Of a stretch of 64,000 nucleotides of DNA, positions 62,524 through 64,000 are shown piece after piece. Under the pieces are notes generated by a model. That model was given only the letters and a program-made list of their open reading frames with translations. It was not told the origin of the DNA and ran no database searches. This stretch comes from an uncultured Sutterella sp. (GTDB lineage: Bacteria; Pseudomonadota; Gammaproteobacteria; Burkholderiales; Burkholderiaceae_F): positions 1 to 64,000 of the forward strand of contig UQTE01000008.1 in NCBI GenBank assembly GCA_900543805.1, read 5' to 3'. Every line of letters begins with the position of its first letter. Positions within the stretch are counted from its first letter, which is position 1. Both the position numbers and the translations under genes were made by a program.

Positions 62524-62552
62524 ATTATGCCTCAACCAGAAAAATTTGTCAA
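62524..62552 (-). promoter_or_regulatory. promoter of the tRNA-Tyr/tRNA-Thr/tuf unit
   Basis: On the minus strand, -35 TTGACA (62552-62547), 17-base spacer, -10 CATAAT (62529-62524). It shares TTGACAAATT and GGCATAATT with rRNA P1 at 171-199, and an AAAAATTTTTC tract lies upstream of both. Confidence 0.88.
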
Positions 62553-62581
62553 GGGGTTTTCATCAAAAAGCCGAAAAATTT

Positions 62582-62947
62582 TTACTTCGACCCCTTGGGA
62601 GACTCCTCAATGTCCTCGACGTCGTTCATCTTCCAGCGCTTTTTGTCGCTCGTCTCGATCATCCCGACCTCCACGCGCTCCTCATACTCGTAACGGCTTC
62701 TCGATTCGGCTTCCGCGCGGTCCATGGATTCGCGGATCGTCTCTTCCATCGACGCCGCCCCGGAGAGCTTCCCCGTAAACTTCAGGTAGAGCCAATAGAG
62801 GAGTCCGGCCGCAAAGCAGAAGGCCATCACGCCCAGAATGACGGGCAGGGCCACCATCGCGACGCCGACGATCACTGCGAACGCGGCCACGCCGAGCAAA
62901 ATGCGAACGAAAGGGTTCTCCATGCGGGGAGGGAAATAAAAGATCAT
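62582..62947 (-). CDS. small membrane protein of unknown function
   Basis: I do not recognise this family. The 121-residue product has two close hydrophobic segments (about 15-55) and a charged cytoplasmic-type tail rich in Glu, Arg and Lys (MDRAEAESRSRYEYEERVE), ending ESPKGSK. ATG 62947 follows AGGAA at six bases. A second ATG at 62923 has no ribosome-binding site. Its stop lies about 30 bases from the tRNA promoter -35. Confidence 0.65.
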   Translation of the reverse strand: MIFYFPPRMENPFVRILLGVAAFAVIVGVAMVALPVILGVMAFCFAAGLLYWLYLKFTGKLSGAASMEETIRESMDRAEAESRSRYEYEERVEVGMIETSDKKRWKMNDVEDIEESPKGSK

Positions 62948-63289
62948 TGTCGTTTCCTAGCGGATTCATCCATCGGAGACGTGCGGCGCACGCGCCGCCC
63001 TCTCCTTTGCAAGTGATTCTAAAGGGAGACTTCCGTTTCTCGGGCGCTTCAAATGTGACAATTTATGGTCCCTCTCCCCGCGGCACGGCTTGTCTTGGGC
63101 ATTTCCGAGCGCTGTCGCCCGCACAGGCGGGCGGTCTTTTAGTAAGATATCTGCCCACTATTCCTTTTGACGGCATCCCTCGCCCCGACCGACACGCATT
63201 TAGGGGCGGTTCGGACGCCGTTTCCGATTTTGCCGATGTTTTCTTCTCCGGACCGCTCGTCCGATCATCGGCACACCCAGAAAGAACCT
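62948..63289. other. intergenic region between membrane protein and folE2
   Basis: 342 bases without a recognisable gene, between divergent genes. It should hold both promoters, but I find no convincing -35/-10 pair. It contains a GC-rich palindromic stretch near 62980-62996 and a plus-strand terminator-like hairpin at 63116-63140. No known riboswitch or Zur-type operator is obvious. Confidence 0.6.
63116..63140 (+). terminator. orphan terminator-like hairpin upstream of folE2
   Basis: Perfect 7-base stem CGCCCGC/GCGGGCG with loop ACAG, followed by GTCTTTT. No plus-strand gene precedes it, so it may end a small RNA or act in the folE2 leader. Confidence 0.5.
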
Positions 63290-64000
63290 ATGGAACTCGA
63301 TAAAAAGAACGCCCTTCCCGACGTCCAGTCCCTGCACGACGGACGGAACATCGCCATCACACGAGTCGGCATCCGCGGCGTCACGCTCCCCATTACGGTG
63401 GAGAGCAAAAACGGCCCGCAGCACAGCGTCGCCTCGCTCGAGACCACCGTCTCGCTTCCCGCCGACCAGAAGGGAACGCACATGTCGCGCTTCATCGCCC
63501 TCGTCGAAGAAAACGACGAGCCCCTCAACGCCGACGTCGTGCGCAAACTCATGACGCGCATGCTCGAACGCCTCGAAGCCCGCGAAGGCACGATCAAGAT
63601 TTCCTTCCCCTTCTTCGTGCGCAAGACCGCTCCCGTCAGCCGCCTCGACAGCCTGATGAACTATCGGGCCGCCTGGATCGCCGACGCGCAGGACGGTGAA
63701 ATCCGCGTTCGACAGGAAGTCACCGCTCCCGTGACGAGCCTGTGCCCCTGCTCGAAGGAAATTTCGCGCTACGGCGCGCACAACCAGCGCTCCCACCTGC
63801 GCTCCTCGCTCGTTCTCTCGGTTCCGATGTCGCTCGAAGAGCAGATCTCCATCGCCGAAGACGCCGCGAGCTGCCAGCTCTGGGCCCGCCTCAAGCGTTC
63901 CGACGAGAAGTACGTGACCGAATACGCGTACGATCATCCGAAGTTCGTGGAGGACCTTGTGCGCGACATGGCTAAAACGCTCAACGCCGACGACCGCGTG
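63290..64000 (+). CDS. folE2: GTP cyclohydrolase I type IB (partial, 3' end off window)
   Basis: Zinc-independent type of GTP cyclohydrolase I, making 7,8-dihydroneopterin triphosphate for folate and queuosine. 237 codons are visible and open to the window edge. MELDKKNALPDVQSLHDGRNIAITRVGIRG matches the family start. LCPCSKEISRYGAHNQRS carries the metal-binding cysteine and the catalytic region. ATG 63290 follows AGAAAG. The product could feed the queC pathway. Confidence 0.93.
   Translation, partial: MELDKKNALPDVQSLHDGRNIAITRVGIRGVTLPITVESKNGPQHSVASLETTVSLPADQKGTHMSRFIALVEENDEPLNADVVRKLMTRMLERLEAREGTIKISFPFFVRKTAPVSRLDSLMNYRAAWIADAQDGEIRVRQEVTAPVTSLCPCSKEISRYGAHNQRSHLRSSLVLSVPMSLEEQISIAEDAASCQLWARLKRSDEKYVTEYAYDHPKFVEDLVRDMAKTLNADDRV

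Overview
The window looks like a chromosomal segment of a high-GC betaproteobacterium, most likely order Burkholderiales. EF-Tu, RpoB (with the DQTNPLSE rifampicin-region variant), the mla-murA, tat-nif3-sspA-sspB and cyaY-lptM-lysA neighbourhoods, and TatABC with SspAB all fit that group. Several blocks that usually sit in these neighbourhoods (trpEGDC, the his operon, petABC, infA, rplQ, a tRNA-Gly) are absent from their expected places. This suggests a host-adapted or anaerobic lineage such as Sutterellaceae. The family-level call is inference. I see no phage, insertion sequence, CRISPR array or transferred island.

Layout. 1-217: leader and tandem promoters of an rRNA operon that lies off the left edge, on the minus strand. 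218-2689: minus-strand operon rpe-gph-(LprI-like)-ung. 2808-10402: mltA, dsbC, tRNA-Phe, queC, hemA, prfA-prmC, a YddG-like exporter and tRNA-Thr(UGU). 10437-15846: sspB, sspA, a Nif3-like gene, a DegS-like protease and tatCBA-hinT. 15970-21558: a minus-strand envelope operon, thioesterase-mlaF-E-D-A-C-B-murA. 21755-29470: mrcA, cyaY, lptM, lysA, guaC, ysxC, hemB and hslR. 29543-60673: nearly the whole translation and transcription supercluster on the minus strand. In transcription order this is secE-nusG, rplKA, rplJL, rpoBC, rpsL-rpsG-fusA-tuf, rpsJ and the S10 genes, the spc genes to secY, rpmJ-rpsM-rpsK-rpsD, and rpoA. 60862-62509: tRNA-Trp, the second tuf, tRNA-Thr(GGU) and tRNA-Tyr, driven by a strong promoter at 62524-62552. 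62582-64000: a small membrane protein and the start of folE2, which runs off the right edge.

How the genes work together. The right half makes the ribosome, the RNA polymerase core, elongation factors and the Sec channel. It is cut into transcription units by intrinsic terminators and well-formed promoters, many with -35 boxes TTGACA, TTGCAC or TTGAAA. Two junctions (tuf-rpsJ and rplL-rpoB) appear to carry a promoter whose -10 box lies in the loop of the terminator hairpin, so transcripts starting there would omit the terminator's 5' arm. I consider this the most unusual signal in the window. The left half is envelope maintenance (Mla lipid transport, MurA, MltA, PBP1a, Tat export, DsbC), tetrapyrrole synthesis (hemA, hemB), translation termination (prfA, prmC), queuosine and folate precursor steps (queC, folE2) and lysine synthesis (lysA).

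All calls come from reading the sequence. No alignments or folding calculations were run. Synteny statements about other betaproteobacteria are from memory.
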